64,000 nucleotides of DNA from Phycisphaerales bacterium (GCA_027019265.1 JALUWX010000029.1:1-64000); one strand, 5' to 3'; positions 16,826 to 26,259 are shown, counted from the stretch's first letter. A program made the numbers and translations. Notes: a model not told the origin generated them from the letters alone.

Positions 16826-17530
16826 TCAGCGACGACGGCGGGACACACCGAGCGCGCCGAGACCGAGCAGCGCCATCGCGCCGGGGGCCGGGACGACCTC
16901 GACGACGATGTCCGTCCGCGCGAGCAGCGATCCGGCCGGGTTGTAGAGCTCCATGTTGATGTCGTACTCCCCGAGCGCATCAGCATCGAACACGATGTGA
17001 CCCGACGCGTCGAGATCGAGCATCAGGGGTCCGGAGGTGGTGGTCCCCCAGAATCCGAAGTCGAGGTTCTGCGAATCGCCGCCGGAGCTGACGTTTTGGA
17101 AGAAGTTCTCGAGCGATTGGGTGATGTCGAGGGTCACGAAGCTCGTGGATCCGAACCCGGCGTCGAAGTCCACGTTCAGGAGCAGGGTGTAGTTGGAGGG
17201 GAGCGCTGCTTGGGGGAGCGCGAACCCGTAGTCGATGTTCCACGAGGCGCGTCCGTCGTTGTTGGGCGAACCGACCTCCGCGAAGTAGCGGCTCCCGACA
17301 TTGCTGATCGGGCCGACGAAGCGTTCCTTGGCTTTGAGCCCGATCTCGATATCACCGAACGAGTCGGTGGTGCGCGCGATGGTGAAGTTCTCGTTCAGGT
17401 TCCCGTCCCCGTAGGGCATCTCGGCGCCGAAGCTGTTGAACGAATCGTCGGTCGTGACGACCCAGGGATCGCCCCCGAGCGCGCCCGTGCTCAAGGATGC
17501 GATAGCGATCGTCGTCAGTGCGATTTTCAT
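16826..17530 (-). CDS. Secreted PEP-CTERM-type protein
   Basis: This is a 234-residue protein with an N-terminal signal peptide (I-A-L-T-T-I-A-I-A, cleaved after G-A-L-G-G) and a C-terminal sorting tail of V-P-A-P-G-A, a hydrophobic helix and R-R-R-R. The tail is the PEP-CTERM-like signal handled by an exosortase/archaeosortase-type system and suggests export to the cell surface or matrix. The middle is a beta-rich domain with no enzyme motif. A long leader with a hairpin lies upstream. Confidence 0.85.
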   Translation of the reverse strand: MKIALTTIAIASLSTGALGGDPWVVTTDDSFNSFGAEMPYGDGNLNENFTIARTTDSFGDIEIGLKAKERFVGPISNVGSRYFAEVGSPNNDGRASWNIDYGFALPQAALPSNYTLLLNVDFDAGFGSTSFVTLDITQSLENFFQNVSSGGDSQNLDFGFWGTTTSGPLMLDLDASGHIVFDADALGEYDINMELYNPAGSLLARTDIVVEVVPAPGAMALLGLGALGVSRRRR

Positions 17531-17550
17531 GGGTTCTCCCTCGTTCTCTC

Positions 17551-17578
17551 AAGCTCCGGAGACCTTTGGGTCCCGGAG
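17551..17578 (-). promoter_or_regulatory. Leader hairpin of the PEP-CTERM gene
   Basis: CTCCGG-A-GACC pairs with GGTC-CCGGAG around a short TTTG loop within the 5' leader of the minus-strand gene. CTCTC-type pyrimidine repeats lie on both sides on the + strand. Function unknown; it could stabilise the mRNA. Confidence 0.35.
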
Positions 17579-17652
17579 CGGGTCTCTCTCCGGTGTCTCT
17601 CACGCACCGGTTCCCGGATTGTATACCAGAGTAAGGTGAAGCCCCTAGCGGC

Positions 17653-17675
17653 GATCCGGAAAAACAATCCGGATC
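17653..17675. promoter_or_regulatory. Perfect 8-bp hairpin upstream of phosphofructokinase
   Basis: GATCCGGA and TCCGGATC flank a 7-base AAAACAA loop between the divergent PEP-CTERM and phosphofructokinase genes. It could be an operator or a leader stem. It has no terminator-like T tract. Confidence 0.4.
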
Positions 17676-17736
17676 CGGGGCTACCCTCCTTAACTCCTAC
17701 AGGAACACGGTCTCAATCGGAAGGGATGGAGCGGAC

Positions 17737-18993
17737 ATGGGCGATCTGGTCAAGGGCGCAGCCGTCATCGGGCAATCGGGCGGACCCACCGCGGTCATCA
17801 ACGAGTCCCTCGTCGGGGTGATCGAAGGGCTCCGGCGCGCTGGCGCGGGGACCCCCGGGAACCCGATTACCAAGATCCTCGGGATGCGCCACGGGGTCAC
17901 GGGTCTCGTCAACGACGACCTGTACGACCTGACGGACTACCCCCACGATCGTCTCCAGATCCTCGCGCGGACCCCGAGCGCGGGTCTGGGTTCGACGCGC
18001 GACAAGCCCAACGCGGAGTACTGCGAACGGATCTTCGAAGCGTGCCGGAAGCACGGGATCCACTACTTCTTCTACATCGGGGGGAACGATTCGAGCGACA
18101 CGTGCCGGATCGTGAACGAGCTCTCGAACCAGCAGGACTACGAGCTGCGCTGTTTCCATATCCCGAAGACGGTGGACAACGACCTGATGGTCAACGACCA
18201 CACCCCCGGGTTCCCCAGCGCCGCGCGCTTCGTCGCGAAGGCCTGTATGGCCGACTTCCTCGACAACATCTCCCTCCCCGGGATCAAGATCAACGTCATC
18301 ATGGGTCGTCATGCGGGGTTCCTGACGGCCGCGGCCGCGCTCGCGCGTCGTGACGATCGACCCCTGAGCGCGGGTCCCTCGACCGACGGGCCTCAGCTCA
18401 TCTACCTCCCCGAGGTCCCGTTCGAGACGGAGCGTTTCGTCGAGGATGTCGCGAAAATCTACGATGAGAAGGGTCGTTGTCACATCGCCGTCTCCGAGGG
18501 GATCTCGGATCCCGAGGGGACCCCGATCGGCGCGAAGCTGATCCAGAACGCGCAGACGGACGCGCACGGGAACGTGCAACTCTCCGGGTCGGGCGCGCTC
18601 GGTGACGCGTTGTCGAACCTCCTCAAGGAGAAGCTCAAACCGGCCGGGGGGAAGGCCCCGCGCGTCCGCGCAGACACCTTCGGGTACGTCCAGCGCTGTT
18701 TCCCCGACCAGTCCCACGTGGACCAAGCGGAAGCCCGCGGGGTCGGGCGCTACGCGGCGAAGCTCGCAACCTCCGGCGATCTCGACGGGTCCGTCGCGAT
18801 CATCCGGACCTCCCCGATCGGTGAGGACCAGCCCTACGCGTCCAAGTACGAACGGATCGATCTCGAGCAGGTCGCGGCGAAAACCAAGCACATGCCCGAC
18901 GAGTTCATCGACGGGCACAACAACGTTTCGCGCGCGTTCCTCGACTACTGCCGACCCCTGGTCGGGCCTCTCCCCCTCTACGAACGGATCTGA
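17737..18993 (+). CDS. 6-phosphofructokinase, PPi-dependent type
   Basis: This 418-residue enzyme phosphorylates fructose 6-phosphate in glycolysis. The phosphate-donor loop Q-S-G-G-P-T is at residues 13-18, G-G-N-D-S at 115-119 and the catalytic P-K-T-V-D-N-D at 143-149. Lys in P-K-T and Asp following G-G-N are features of the pyrophosphate-using group rather than the classical ATP enzyme (G-G-D-G-S, P-G-T-I-D). The V-D-N-D end is shared by mixed subgroups, so donor choice is inferred. GGAG lies five bases before the ATG. An intrinsic terminator follows. Confidence 0.88.
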   Translation: MGDLVKGAAVIGQSGGPTAVINESLVGVIEGLRRAGAGTPGNPITKILGMRHGVTGLVNDDLYDLTDYPHDRLQILARTPSAGLGSTRDKPNAEYCERIFEACRKHGIHYFFYIGGNDSSDTCRIVNELSNQQDYELRCFHIPKTVDNDLMVNDHTPGFPSAARFVAKACMADFLDNISLPGIKINVIMGRHAGFLTAAAALARRDDRPLSAGPSTDGPQLIYLPEVPFETERFVEDVAKIYDEKGRCHIAVSEGISDPEGTPIGAKLIQNAQTDAHGNVQLSGSGALGDALSNLLKEKLKPAGGKAPRVRADTFGYVQRCFPDQSHVDQAEARGVGRYAAKLATSGDLDGSVAIIRTSPIGEDQPYASKYERIDLEQVAAKTKHMPDEFIDGHNNVSRAFLDYCRPLVGPLPLYERI

Positions 18994-19023
18994 TCGGACC
19001 GGATCCCCGGATGATCCCCCCAG

Positions 19024-19047
19024 AAGCCGCTTCAGGGCGGCTTTTTC
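19024..19047 (+). terminator. Intrinsic terminator of the phosphofructokinase gene
   Basis: AAGCCGC and GCGGCTT form a 7-bp stem around TTCAGG, followed by TTTC. The structure is typical of rho-independent termination. Confidence 0.85.
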
Positions 19048-19071
19048 GTTGGTCGGGGGCCGGAGCGCGTT

Positions 19072-19077
19072 TACACT
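19072..19077 (+). promoter_or_regulatory. Leaderless -10 box TACACT
   Basis: TACACT sits six bases before the ATG at 19084 and no Shine-Dalgarno is present. TTGGTC lies 17 bases upstream as a possible -35. It matches the window-wide TA(C/G)NNT pattern. Confidence 0.6.
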
Positions 19078-19083
19078 CCTTGC

Positions 19084-20466
19084 ATGCGAGATCCCCGATC
19101 GATCGTTGTGGTGTTGTGCGCGCTGGTTCTGATGTGCTGGTGTGCGCCGGGCGCGGGGGCGCAGTCGCTCGGCCCGGGGACGCGCGACCCGATCGACTCG
19201 GACATCCGTCCGATCGATCCCAACAACTTCCGTTGTATCTTCCTGGGCGACTCCCAGATCTCGGCGCCGGCGACGACCCGGATCCGGGTCCAGATGCGCC
19301 GATGGGATATCCCGGTGGCCGGCGCGGTCTTCGCATTTGACTTCAGCTCGGCCGGGCAGGACGTGGAGTACAACATCGACGGGGTGGACTACATCCGGAG
19401 CAGGATCATCGGGAACCCCGGGGGATGGTCGGGGGGAGGCCCGCGCGATTTCATGAACTACCGGGGGTACGAATGGCTCTTCGTTCAGGATGTCGAGGAT
19501 ACCCGGATCTGTCTCGCGCGGTTCCGTCTGTACAACGCGTTCGGGAACACGGTCCCTTGGCGCACGAACTGGATCACCACGGGGGACCCGCTCGTCGTCC
19601 GGATCGCGCTTCGCACCACACCCAACACGGTCCCCCTGATCGAGACCCGCGCCCTGCGCGGACAGGTCGATGACGAAGCGAACAAGGTCATCCACACGCT
19701 CAACCAGGACTACGGGTATCAGATCATCGAGCAGCCGCTCGATCCCTCGTTCTTCCCCACGACCGACGGGGTCGGGGTCGCGTTCTATCTCCCCGAGGGG
19801 AGTGTCGAGTCCTACGGCGACACCCTCCAGGTCCTCAGTGTCGCCGTCATGCGCACCGATCGGGACGGGAATCTCCTCCCCGGCATGGTCGTGGGAGCAC
19901 AGGCCTACCCGGGGTGGAGCATCGACAACCACCTGGACCTCACCGATGCGAGCCGGGAGGCGCTCATCGATCTCATCGATGCCAACGCGCTCATGGTCAT
20001 GCTCGGGCACAACACCGAGCCCGCCGGGAGCGATGTCGATGCGATGTACCTGGACCTGATCGGGCGCTGGATGGATGCGTTCAACAGCACCGGGCGCCCG
20101 CGCCCGTCGAACATCCATGTCGTCCCCTGGATGATCGGGGTGGACAACGCCGGGGTCAGGCTCCGGGACATGCTCGACGCGATGAGCGACGCCGCGGAGG
20201 TCTACAAGGGCGCGGTTGTCTCCCTCCTCGGGCACTTCCACGGGGTGACCCCGAGCGAGTACGACCCCGCGCGCTACCAGCTCGACGGCCTACAGGTCCA
20301 TCCGCTCAACTCATCGACGGCTCGGAATCTGTCCGAGGACCTCGAAGCGCTGATCTTCTCGAATCCGCGCATTGTGCGTCCAACGGACAACCCCGCGCGG
20401 TACATGAACGAGCCCGCGTCCGAGCCCGCGCAGCACGACTGGCGCGAAGGCACCACATCACCCTGA
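19084..20466 (+). CDS. Secreted SGNH-hydrolase-like protein
   Basis: This is a 460-residue protein with a signal peptide (V-V-V-L-C-A-L-V-L, cleaved after G-A-G-A-Q). Residues fitting an SGNH/GDSL catalytic centre are in the right order: G-D-S-Q at 55-58 (nucleophile Ser57), L-G-H-N at 307-310 (oxyanion Asn310) and D-G-L-Q-V-H at 401-406 (Asp/His). An insert of about 200 residues between blocks is longer than in most family members. It would be an extracytoplasmic esterase, lipase or acetyl-transfer enzyme; the substrate is unknown. The family call is inference from the motif order. Confidence 0.55.
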   Translation: MRDPRSIVVVLCALVLMCWCAPGAGAQSLGPGTRDPIDSDIRPIDPNNFRCIFLGDSQISAPATTRIRVQMRRWDIPVAGAVFAFDFSSAGQDVEYNIDGVDYIRSRIIGNPGGWSGGGPRDFMNYRGYEWLFVQDVEDTRICLARFRLYNAFGNTVPWRTNWITTGDPLVVRIALRTTPNTVPLIETRALRGQVDDEANKVIHTLNQDYGYQIIEQPLDPSFFPTTDGVGVAFYLPEGSVESYGDTLQVLSVAVMRTDRDGNLLPGMVVGAQAYPGWSIDNHLDLTDASREALIDLIDANALMVMLGHNTEPAGSDVDAMYLDLIGRWMDAFNSTGRPRPSNIHVVPWMIGVDNAGVRLRDMLDAMSDAAEVYKGAVVSLLGHFHGVTPSEYDPARYQLDGLQVHPLNSSTARNLSEDLEALIFSNPRIVRPTDNPARYMNEPASEPAQHDWREGTTSP

Positions 20467-20508
20467 GATTGTCGAGCCCGGGTCGATCGATCCGGATCGG
20501 GCGCGTCG

Positions 20509-21162
20509 TTACTCGCGTGTGAACGTGATCACACCCGAGTTGAACCACGAGCCGTCGGGAAGCTGGTCGTAGAACGTCTCGGACCACGTGTCCGTGCCGT
20601 CCCATTCGTAGACGATCTTCATCATGTACTCACCCATCCCGGGCATGAAGGACTTGCCCTTCATCACGAGCTGGTCCCGGTCGTTCATCTGCCCGGTCAT
20701 GTGCATGATCTGGGTGGACATGGAATCGCGCCAGGTCATCACGTAGCACTCGCGCCCGTTGTCGTAGCCGGCCATCGCGACACCCTCGAAGGGCATCCCC
20801 ATGAAGTCCATCGTGAACGTGGACTCGAAGAAGCGTCCCCCCATCGTCGATTCGATCACGCACCTCCCCTCGCCCTCCGTCCATACATCGGGCTGGGTCG
20901 GGTCCATCGCGAACTTGGTGTGCGCCTTCCACGTCCCGACATCCCTGGCCATCCGTTTGTGATGCTCTCCGGGGTTCCCGGCTTCCATCCACATCGCCAT
21001 CATCTCGTCCGGGCTCATCTCCATCGGATCGGGCGCCCCCGTGTGCGCGTCCTGCGTGTGATGGTCGTGCTTCGTCTCCTTCGGGCCGGCGGCGATGAGG
21101 GTCGCGAGCGAGCCCGTCGTGATGACACCAGCAGCGAACGCGGCGATGGTCGTGGTCTTCAT
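20509..21162 (-). CDS. DUF1579-family protein with N-terminal signal
   Basis: This is a 217-residue protein with an N-terminal hydrophobic segment (residues 5-27, signal peptide or anchor), a His/Asp-rich linker, and then the DUF1579 beta-barrel-like domain with many Met/Phe/Gly strands (F-M-G-M-P-F-E-G, Y-D-N-G-R). The domain family is widespread and uncharacterised. AGGAG lies seven bases before the ATG. It is convergent with the SGNH-like gene. Confidence 0.75.
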   Translation of the reverse strand: MKTTTIAAFAAGVITTGSLATLIAAGPKETKHDHHTQDAHTGAPDPMEMSPDEMMAMWMEAGNPGEHHKRMARDVGTWKAHTKFAMDPTQPDVWTEGEGRCVIESTMGGRFFESTFTMDFMGMPFEGVAMAGYDNGRECYVMTWRDSMSTQIMHMTGQMNDRDQLVMKGKSFMPGMGEYMMKIVYEWDGTDTWSETFYDQLPDGSWFNSGVITFTRE

Positions 21163-21369
21163 GGTCGATCTCCTGCGTGGATCTCAGTGTGTGTCCCGTC
21201 GGCGATTCCTGTCCCCGCCGACGATGGGGAGCGCCATTGTCCTCGGACAGACACACAGAAGCGAGCCCAATTCTCGGACTTCCGACAAAAATCCGAACAA
21301 AGTGGAATGATTCTCGGCTCGGACCGTGTTTCTGACCCAGAAATGGGGGGCGGGGAGTGGGGGGTGGGC

Positions 21370-22644
21370 TCAGCGCCGCTTGAGCTCGACCTTCTTGGGC
21401 TCGGGGAGGGGGACCCGGGTGATCCCGCGCCTGGTGAGGAAATCCACGCGCTGCTTCGCGCGATTGAGCTCGTGTTCGAACGGGCTGTTGGTGTGCTCGA
21501 TGTACAGCTCCCACGCGCGGAGCGCCATTCCGTCCTTGTTCCGGCGCTCGAGCGACTGCGCGATGAACTCGTACTGACGGCTCAATGACCGAGTAAGGAC
21601 CGTGTCCATCCCGGACTTCCGATCCGACTCGTCCAGATGTTCGATCCGTTCGCGCCCCTTCTCGATCGCCCAGAGATGCAGCGCCACCCCATCACGCCAT
21701 CGCCCGCGCGACCCGAGCGCTTCCGCCGCTTCGCCCACGGCCCAGAACCACGCCGCGGAACCCTGGAGGCGCTCGTCGTCGATGATCGTGTTGACCATCG
21801 CGATCGCCGCGGGATCGTTGTCCTTGGCGCTGATCCCCATCGCTTGGAGGAGCTGCATCCCCGCGCTCGCGCGTTCGCCGATCGGGCCGATCCCCCAGTT
21901 GGGGAACGTGGAGAGGAGCGATCTGAAGTACCCGGCCGCGCGATCGTTCATCCCGAGCCGGAGGGCTTGCTGCCCGGATTCGGAGAGCGCTTGGGCTCGT
22001 CGTTCCTCGGGGTACGTATCTTCGGAGCTGATCCGTTCAGCGAGCTCGAACCCGGACTCGTGCTCCCCGCTCATATGCGCGAGCCCGATCGCGAATCCCC
22101 CGAGCATGCCCATGTGGGATCGCATCCCTGAGACAAAGGCTTCGGGATCGCTGCTCGTCCACAGCGGATCCTTCTTGCGTTGTTCGAAGAGCTGCTCGGA
22201 GAGCTCGAACGCGAGCTTGAAGGACTCGAATCCGCGCTGGTGGTTCATCGCGGATCGCCAGGATCGTCCGCTCCACTCGGCCGCTCGGATACGTTTGTCG
22301 AGATCAACATTCATGAGGAGCGCCGCATCGGCGAGGTAGGCCGCGTGCTCGAAGTCGTCGAGATTCCAAGCCCCGGCCTGGGCGTGCATGAGACCCTCGT
22401 AGCGTGCATCGTCTGTGAGCGGCGATCCCGGATCGAGTGCCCGCTCTTCGATCACTCTGAGAAAGGTGGCGTGATCGGGCGCGCCCCGTGCGAGCTTGAG
22501 CAGTTCGATCACATCATCCCACGCGATCGTGCTCGGGTTTGCCCACGCTTCCGTGTTCGGGGTGGTGTCGAAGTGCCCCGAGTCCTGCGCGTGGACACAC
22601 GAGACCCCGAGCACGAGCGCGAGCATGGTTGAGCGGATGTGCAT
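21370..22644 (-). CDS. Secreted helical-repeat (TPR-like) protein, function unknown
   Basis: This is a 424-residue protein. ATG 22644 is chosen because GGAAGGGG precedes it and it gives a clean signal peptide (L-A-L-V-L-G-V-S-C, cleaved after V-H-A-Q). The mature part is almost entirely helical with repeated A-x-x-x-x-L-x-x patterns spaced about 34-40 residues apart, suggesting TPR-type repeats, and a basic C-terminal tail. No enzyme motif is visible. It is monocistronic. Confidence 0.6.
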   Translation of the reverse strand: MHIRSTMLALVLGVSCVHAQDSGHFDTTPNTEAWANPSTIAWDDVIELLKLARGAPDHATFLRVIEERALDPGSPLTDDARYEGLMHAQAGAWNLDDFEHAAYLADAALLMNVDLDKRIRAAEWSGRSWRSAMNHQRGFESFKLAFELSEQLFEQRKKDPLWTSSDPEAFVSGMRSHMGMLGGFAIGLAHMSGEHESGFELAERISSEDTYPEERRAQALSESGQQALRLGMNDRAAGYFRSLLSTFPNWGIGPIGERASAGMQLLQAMGISAKDNDPAAIAMVNTIIDDERLQGSAAWFWAVGEAAEALGSRGRWRDGVALHLWAIEKGRERIEHLDESDRKSGMDTVLTRSLSRQYEFIAQSLERRNKDGMALRAWELYIEHTNSPFEHELNRAKQRVDFLTRRGITRVPLPEPKKVELKRR

Positions 22645-22796
22645 GGGTTCCCCTTCCGATCGGAGTGTGACCGATCTCAAATGGATACGCAACCCCGCTC
22701 CCGGAGTTTCAGGGCTTCACCCGTTCGCACATCCGTCTGCTTATCGCTCGTGGAGCCCGTCGTTGGGGTCCGGTTCGGCTCAATATCCCCGATATC

Positions 22797-22811
22797 CGGG
22801 CAATATGCCCG
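22797..22811. promoter_or_regulatory. Palindrome in 250-base divergent region
   Basis: CGGGCA-ATA-TGCCCG is a perfect 6-bp inverted repeat, preceded by the related near-palindrome CCCGATATCCGGG at 22788-22800. A TACGAT box follows at 22843. The pair looks like an operator for the LVIVD-repeat gene or its divergent neighbour. Confidence 0.4.
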
Positions 22812-22895
22812 TTTCGGAGCGCCGTTCCGCTCCGAGTTTCGATACGATCGGTGGGGTTGGATTCTGGACGTTCAGGAAGAGAGAGGGCTTGTGTT

Positions 22896-25034
22896 GTGCG
22901 TGATGTGTTGAAGACGTGGGGTGGTGTGGTGCTGTCGTTGGGATTGGTTTCACAGACCTTCGCCGATGGCGGGGTCGGGTGTGTGCTGGAGACCTACTTG
23001 GATCAGGTCGATTTCGGGACGGCCGTTCCCGGGGACTTCGAGGCGCGCGACATGGTCGTCCGAGACGGGATCGCGTATGTCGCCGCGGATGAGTCCGGGC
23101 TCCAGATCTTCGATGTGAGCGATCCCACGAACCTCACGCGCCTCTCCCAGCTTTCGCTCGGGGGTGTGGCGCAGGGGATCGACCTGTTCGTCGGCGAGTT
23201 CGCGACCCTCGCGTTTATCGCTTGCGACGACGCCGGGGTCCGGATCGTCCGGGTGACGGATCCGTCGAATCCGGAGTTCACGTTCATCTCGACCCTGAGT
23301 CTGAACGATGCGCGCGATGTCGCCGTTCTCCCGTCTCAGCTCCCGGGGCAGATCATCCTGGGTGTCGCCGCCGGGAGCGAGGGGTACCGCGCGTACGACT
23401 TGACGACCGTCTTCCCATCTCAGATCGAGTTCGAGTTCGGGTCCGATGTCGCACGATCCATCGAGGTTCAAGAGTCCGGGGGCGAGGTGTATATCTACGT
23501 TGCTGTCGGGACGGCCGGGGTGGATGTGTACACCCCGGGGGCCTCGGGGACGAACGATCTGGTCACCACGCTGAGCACCCCGGGGACGGCGTACGAATGC
23601 GAAGCGGTCGGAGACGTGCTCTATGTCGCCGACGGTTCGTCGGGTGTGGAAGCGATCGAGCTCCTCCCGGATCGGAGCGGGGGGTCGATCGAGGACAACG
23701 TCCCGATCTCTTTCGCGCGTTCGCTCACGCTGGAGGATGATCGGCTCTACGTGACCAACACCCAGAGCCTGGTCTCCATCATCGACACCTCCGATCCCAC
23801 TTCGCCCGATGTGGTGGGGACGATCCGCTCACTCGGGGACGCGGTCTGCGTCGGCGCGAGCGGGACCGATGTGTTCCTCGGGACGCGCGATTCGGGTGTG
23901 GTCTCCGTGGACATGAGCGATCCGGCCGCGCAGGTCAGCTCGGCCGAGCTCGGGTCGTATGAATGGACCGACGGCAACATCTCCAACCCCCATCGGACCA
24001 AAGTGGTGGGGGACATGGCGTATGTCCCGCGTGCGATCCTCGAGATCTTCGATGTCAGCACGGGTGTCCCCGTCCTTACGGGGTCGTTCGATTCGGGGGC
24101 GACCATCATCGACGTCGATGTCGTCGGCACGATCGCGTACGCCGTGGACCGGCAGGCGCTTTCGATCATCGATGTCTCCGATCCATCGAGCCCGGTGTTG
24201 TTGGGCTCCGTCACGACCCCGGGAACCGCGCTCCATGTGCTCGTCGATGAGGGGAAAGCGTACATCGCGGATCGCTCGAACGGGATGCAGATCGTGGACG
24301 TCTCGGATCCCACCTCCCCGACGATCATCGGGACCTTCGCGACGGGGAGCGATGCCAAGGAGATCCTGTACGTCGGGGACTCCGTGTTCATGCGCCTCGC
24401 GCACATCCTGACGGATGACAAGGTCGAGGTCGTGTCGCTGCTCGAAGAGACGACCCCCGTCGCGCTCGGCCCGGGGATCGCGATCGACGGCTCCGTGCTC
24501 TACGGCGCGGTCAGCGACGGGACCCGGCTCGATCAGATCAACTACGACATCGCCGAGGAGCGCTACCAGCTCCGCTCCATCGATGTCACCAACCCCCTCC
24601 TCCCGAGCGTGATCACCCAGACGGGCGCCGTCGGGTACCTCACCGATTTGATCCAAAGCGGGGACGATCCCATGCTGGAACGTTCCGGGGACATCCTGAG
24701 CATCTCGACGAGCGAGAGCGGGGTGGTTATGTTCGATCTCTCGGACCCATCGGTGATCCGGTTCCTCGGGGTCTTCAACGAATCCGACGACTACGCGATG
24801 TCGTGGACCATCGATTCGGGGCGCGGCTACCTCCGGATCCCGGGCAAGTTCCGGATCTACGACATGAGCGCGTGCACGCCCGTGTGCGCCGTTGATCTCA
24901 ACGGGGACACAAACGCGGACTTCTTCGATCTGACCCTGTTCCTCTCGGGGATGCTCGACTGGGACGGGAACACCGTCTTCGACTTCTTCGATGTGTCGAG
25001 CTTCCTCCAAGCTTTCAGCGCGGGGTGTCCCTGA
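22896..25034 (+). CDS. Secreted LVIVD-repeat beta-propeller protein with GC-type dockerin
   Basis: This is a roughly 712-residue exported protein. The start is uncertain; GTG 22896 follows a GAGAGGG sequence and yields a signal peptide (V-V-L-S-L-G-L-V-S). The body repeats about every 40-45 residues the pattern I-x-D-V-S-D-P-T-x-P, the LVIVD repeat that folds as a propeller. The C-terminus (last 50 residues) has D-L-N-G-D, two D-F-F-D segments and terminal A-G-C-P, the GC-type dockerin found in planctomycete exported proteins, probably for surface anchoring. A similar tail ends the gene at 37083. Confidence 0.8.
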   Translation: MRDVLKTWGGVVLSLGLVSQTFADGGVGCVLETYLDQVDFGTAVPGDFEARDMVVRDGIAYVAADESGLQIFDVSDPTNLTRLSQLSLGGVAQGIDLFVGEFATLAFIACDDAGVRIVRVTDPSNPEFTFISTLSLNDARDVAVLPSQLPGQIILGVAAGSEGYRAYDLTTVFPSQIEFEFGSDVARSIEVQESGGEVYIYVAVGTAGVDVYTPGASGTNDLVTTLSTPGTAYECEAVGDVLYVADGSSGVEAIELLPDRSGGSIEDNVPISFARSLTLEDDRLYVTNTQSLVSIIDTSDPTSPDVVGTIRSLGDAVCVGASGTDVFLGTRDSGVVSVDMSDPAAQVSSAELGSYEWTDGNISNPHRTKVVGDMAYVPRAILEIFDVSTGVPVLTGSFDSGATIIDVDVVGTIAYAVDRQALSIIDVSDPSSPVLLGSVTTPGTALHVLVDEGKAYIADRSNGMQIVDVSDPTSPTIIGTFATGSDAKEILYVGDSVFMRLAHILTDDKVEVVSLLEETTPVALGPGIAIDGSVLYGAVSDGTRLDQINYDIAEERYQLRSIDVTNPLLPSVITQTGAVGYLTDLIQSGDDPMLERSGDILSISTSESGVVMFDLSDPSVIRFLGVFNESDDYAMSWTIDSGRGYLRIPGKFRIYDMSACTPVCAVDLNGDTNADFFDLTLFLSGMLDWDGNTVFDFFDVSSFLQAFSAGCP

Positions 25035-25063
25035 TTCGGAACACTACCCCCCGTCCTGTCCGT

Positions 25064-26251
25064 TCACGCTTTCACGGGAACGCGCTGGGAGATCGTCAGC
25101 CCGAACGCTTCGAGCTGGGGGTATTCCGCGGCCGAGTTTGTGATGAGCTTCAGGTTGCTCAGCCCGAGGGCCCTCAGAATCTGTGATCCCGTCCCGTACT
25201 CGAGTGTGGTGCCGCTCATCGTCTCGTGGACCGTGTCCTCGTCGCTCGCGCCGAAGGGGCGCGTGAGGCGCGCGGAGAGATCGGAGTTCTCCGCGCCCAT
25301 GGGGCGCAGGTAGATGATCGCGCCCCGACCCGCTTGCTGGATCATGCGCATCGATTCGTGGAGGATCATCCCGCTCGGAGGGCGCGCGGGGTCCGTCCCG
25401 AAGTCCTGGAAAATGTCCCCGAGCAGATCGCGCCGATGGACACGCACCAACGTCGGGGTGTCGTCCTCGATCGGGTTCCCCTTCTCGTCGACGGCCCCGA
25501 CATCCCCGACCGTCAGCGCGAGGTGGGGGAGCGCATCCACAGGAGAACGGAACGCGAAGAGTGTGAACGACCCCAGCGGGGTCCGGATCGGTGTCCCCTG
25601 CGCGGGCTCGAGGCGCTGGACGATCATGGACTTTGCGAGCCGGTGCTCGATGATTTGCTTGATCGAGCACATCTTGATGTCGTGCTGCTCCGCGAAGACC
25701 TCGAGGTCCGGGACGCGCATCATGCGCCCCTCCGGGTGGACGATCTCGATCCCCACGCACCCCGGGGTCAGACCCGCGAGTCGGCACAGGTCCACGATCG
25801 CTTCCGTGTGCCCGATGCGCACGAGCACCCCGCCGTCGCGCGAGCGGAGCGGGTTGATGTGCCCCGGGCGCACGAAATCGTCGGGACCCGTGCTCGGGTC
25901 GATGAGCATCTGGATGGTCCGCGCGCGTTCGTGCGCGCTCACCCCCGTCGTGAACCCGTGCTTGGGGTGCCCATCGACGGACACGGTCAGCGGGGTCCCC
26001 CGCGCCGAGGTGTTGACGGCCGACTGCCCGTGCAGGTTCAGCCGATCGCAGTCCGCTTCCGTCAGCGACACGAACATGTACCCCGACGCTTCCTTGAGCA
26101 TGAACATGATGGCTTCGGGGGAGATGAACTGCGCGGGGAGGATCAGGTCCCCCTCGTTCTCGCGCGACTCATCGTCTGTGACGATGGCCATCTTCCCTTG
26201 TCGGAGGTCGTCGAGCACATCTTCGATCGGTGAGAACGGGGCTTCGGGCAT
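25064..26251 (-). CDS. ribB: DHBP synthase fused to degenerate GTP cyclohydrolase II domain (RibBX-like)
   Basis: This is a 395-residue riboflavin-pathway protein. The N-half contains the DHBP synthase signature D-D-E-S-R-E-N-E-G-D at residues 26-35 and S-A-R-G-T-P, so it should convert ribulose 5-phosphate to 3,4-dihydroxy-2-butanone phosphate. The C-half keeps the RibA frame (V-R-V-H, then G-R-G-A-I-I-Y-L-R) but where RibA has the three zinc Cys it reads H-R-R-D-L-L-G-D-I-F-Q-D-F without any Cys. GTP cyclohydrolase activity is therefore unlikely. The ATG at 26251 is leaderless-type. Confidence 0.85.
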   Translation of the reverse strand: MPEAPFSPIEDVLDDLRQGKMAIVTDDESRENEGDLILPAQFISPEAIMFMLKEASGYMFVSLTEADCDRLNLHGQSAVNTSARGTPLTVSVDGHPKHGFTTGVSAHERARTIQMLIDPSTGPDDFVRPGHINPLRSRDGGVLVRIGHTEAIVDLCRLAGLTPGCVGIEIVHPEGRMMRVPDLEVFAEQHDIKMCSIKQIIEHRLAKSMIVQRLEPAQGTPIRTPLGSFTLFAFRSPVDALPHLALTVGDVGAVDEKGNPIEDDTPTLVRVHRRDLLGDIFQDFGTDPARPPSGMILHESMRMIQQAGRGAIIYLRPMGAENSDLSARLTRPFGASDEDTVHETMSGTTLEYGTGSQILRALGLSNLKLITNSAAEYPQLEAFGLTISQRVPVKA

Positions 26252-26259
26252 GGGAGGGG

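Noticed and set aside
22970-24880. Repeated D-V-S-D-P coding segments as a possible DNA repeat array
   Set aside because: They are protein-level LVIVD repeats with diverged DNA, not a CRISPR or tandem DNA array.
16659-26250. A dif recombination site near the composition crossover
   Set aside because: I looked for a XerC/XerD-like 28-mer in the gaps at 16.7, 17.6, 21.2 and 22.7 kb and saw no convincing match.
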